From Saccoglossus kowalevskii (taxonomy: Eukaryota; Hemichordata; Enteropneusta; Harrimaniidae): 27,852 nt of DNA. The notes under the pieces are model-generated. The model was not told the DNA's origin. It did not search any database and was given only the letters and a program-made list of their open reading frames with translations. This document shows, piece by piece, positions 25,691 to 27,852 of this stretch. Position 1 is the first letter of the stretch, and each line of letters starts with the position of its first letter. Made by a program: the position numbers and the translations under genes. The DNA lies in the NCBI RefSeq assembly GCF_000003605.2, contig NW_003151824.1, positions 1-27,852 of the forward strand, given 5' to 3'.

Positions 25691-27852
25691 AACGCAATAT
25701 GGCACCATATTTTTACAACCATTTCAACATGGCACCATATTTTTACAACGAATTCAATATGGCACCATTTTTTTTACAACCAATGCAATATGGCACCATA
25801 TTTTTACAACCAATGCAATATGGCACCATATTTTAACAACTAATGCAATATGGCACCATATTTTTACAACAATACAATATGGCACTATATTTTTACAACT
25901 AATGCAACATAGCACCATATTTTTACAACTAATGCAACATAGCACCATATTTTTACAACTAATGCAACATAGCACCATATTTTTACAACTAATGCAACAT
26001 AGCACCATATTTTTACAACTAGTGCAACATAGCACCATATTTTAACAACTAATGCAATATGGCACCATATTTTTACAACCAATGCAATATGGCACCATAT
26101 TTTTACAACTAATGCAACATAGCACCATATTTTTACAACTAATGCAATATGGCACCATATTTTTACAACCAATGCAATATGGCACCATATTTTTACAACT
26201 AATGCAACATAGCACCATATTTTTACAACTAATGCAACATAGCACCATATTTTTACAACCAATGCAATATGGCACCATATTTTTTATCTTTAATGCAATA
26301 TGGCACCATATTTTTGCAACCAATGCAATATGGCACCATATTTTTACAACCAATGCAATATGACACCATATTTTTACAACTAATGCAACATAGCACCATA
26401 TTTTAACAACTAATGCAATATGGCACCATATTTTTACAACCAATGCAATATGGCACCATATTTTTTACAACCAATGCAACATGGCACCATATTTTTACAA
26501 CCATTTCAACATGGCACCATATTTTTACAACGAATTCAATATGGCACCATTTTTTTACAACCAATGCAATATGGCACCATATTTTTTACAACCAATGCAA
26601 TATGGCATCATATTTCTACAACTAACACAACATGGCACCATATTTCTACAACCAGTGCAACATGGCACCATATTTTTACAACCAATGCAACATGGCACCA
26701 TATTTTTGCAACCAATGCAACATGGCACCATATTGTTGCAACTAATGCAATATGGCACCATATTTTTACAACCAATGCAATATGGCACCATATTTTTACA
26801 ACAAATTCAACATGGCACCATATTTTTACAACCAATGCAACATGGCACCATATTTTTACAACAATTTCAATATGGCACCATATTTTTACAACTAATGCAA
26901 ATAGCACCATATTTTTTACAACCAATGCAATATGGCACCATATTTTTACAACTAATGCAACATAGCACCATATTTTTACAACTAATGCAATATGGCATTA
27001 TATTTTAAAACCTATGCAATATGGCACCATATTTTTACAACTAATGCAACATAGCACCATATTTTTGCAACCAATGCAACATGGCACCATATTTTTGCAA
27101 CCAATGCAACATGGCATCATTTTTTAACAACTAATGCAATATGACACTATATTTTTACAACCAATGCAACATGGCACCATATTTTTACAACCATTTCAAC
27201 ATGGCACCATATTTTTACAACGAATTCAATATGGCACCATATTTTTACAGCCAATGCAATATGGCACCATATTTTTACAACCAATGCAACATGGCATCAT
27301 ATTTTTATCTTCAATGCAACATGGCACCATATTTTTACAACCAACACAACATGGTACCATATTTTTACAACCAATGCAACATGGCATCATATTGTTATCT
27401 TCAATGCAACATGGCACCATATGTTTACAACCAACACAACATGGTACCATATTTTTACAAATAATGCAACATGGCATATTTTTTACAACCAACACAACAT
27501 GGTACCATATTTTTATAACCAATGCAACATGGCACCATATTTTTATCTTCAATGCAACATGGCACCATATTTTTACAACCAACACAACATGGTACCATAT
27601 TTTTACAACCAATGCAACATGGCACCATATTTTTACAACCAACACAACATGGTACCATATTTTTACAACCAATGCAATATGGCATTATATTTTTACAACC
27701 AATGCAATATGGCATATTTGTACAACCAATGGAATATGGCACCATATTTTTACAACTAATGCAACATGGCACCATATTTTTACAACTAATGCAACATGGC
27801 ACCATATTTTTACAACCAATGCAATATGGCACCATATATTTACAACTAATGC
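25691..27852. repeat. 30-bp minisatellite array, about 72 units, continuing past the window end
   Basis: The unit has a core ATATGGCACCATAT, a run of about five T, then ACAACCAAT and GCA. Variants include CATGG for TATGG, CATAG, GGTACC for GGCACC, TTATCTTCAAT for TTACAACCAAT, and CGAATTC or CATTTC for CAATGC. Because 30 is divisible by three and the unit lacks stops in several frames, long ORFs appear on both strands (for example repeats of MAPYFYNQCN on plus and MVPYCIGCKN on minus). They break wherever the T run changes length, which happens freely, so they are not genes. Confidence 0.97.

Noticed and set aside
26420-26965. Long ORFs of 100-181 residues with a 10-residue repeat, on both strands
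   Set aside because: They follow from a 30-bp repeat period, occur in several frames at once and end at T-run slippage. There is no start context, codon bias or splice signal for a gene.

Overview
The window is animal nuclear DNA: AT-rich, with two multi-exon genes that have GT-AG introns, long introns full of repeats, and an assembly gap. Repeat style, compact introns and the protein sequences fit an invertebrate metazoan such as a hemichordate, cephalochordate or mollusc. I cannot name the species from the sequence. No operon, phage, CRISPR or bacterial feature is present.

Layout. (1) 1-319 is one copy of a dispersed repeat, followed by AT-rich intergenic DNA. (2) 2650-8300, minus strand, is a complete class I ADP-ribosylation factor gene (Arf1-type GTPase). 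It has four coding exons that join without a frame error to 181 residues, a likely non-coding first exon, and a CpG-rich promoter with a palindromic CRE. (3) 8350-12180 is intergenic. It holds a pair of TCACGTGA boxes, a decayed MITE, a 197-base assembly gap and an (AATG)n microsatellite. (4) 12180-23319, plus strand, is a complete BTB-BACK-Kelch (KLHL-type) gene. Five coding exons join in frame to 600 residues with six kelch blades, and there is a probable non-coding first exon. A second copy of the dispersed repeat lies in its 5' intron. (5) Its introns hold a TA-flanked MITE, a 435-bp foldback element, a hairpin module repeated three times, and the dead 3' end of a LINE whose 3' UTR is a 157-bp tandem repeat. 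(6) Downstream are a five-copy 97-bp tandem repeat and then a 30-bp minisatellite of at least 2.16 kb that runs off the window end.

The two genes are head to head, with about 4 kb between the inferred promoters. Nothing suggests that they work together: Arf1 recruits coats and lipid enzymes to Golgi membranes, while KLHL proteins usually bring substrates to Cullin-3 ubiquitin ligase. The long apparent ORFs after 25.7 kb are artefacts of a repeat whose period is divisible by three.

I found no convincing new biological system. The best leads are the higher-order structure of the 30-bp array, the LINE whose tandem 3' repeat starts at its stop codon, the compensated hairpin module in KLHL intron 1, the dispersed element with a conserved stem-loop, and a possible NRF1-driven internal promoter.
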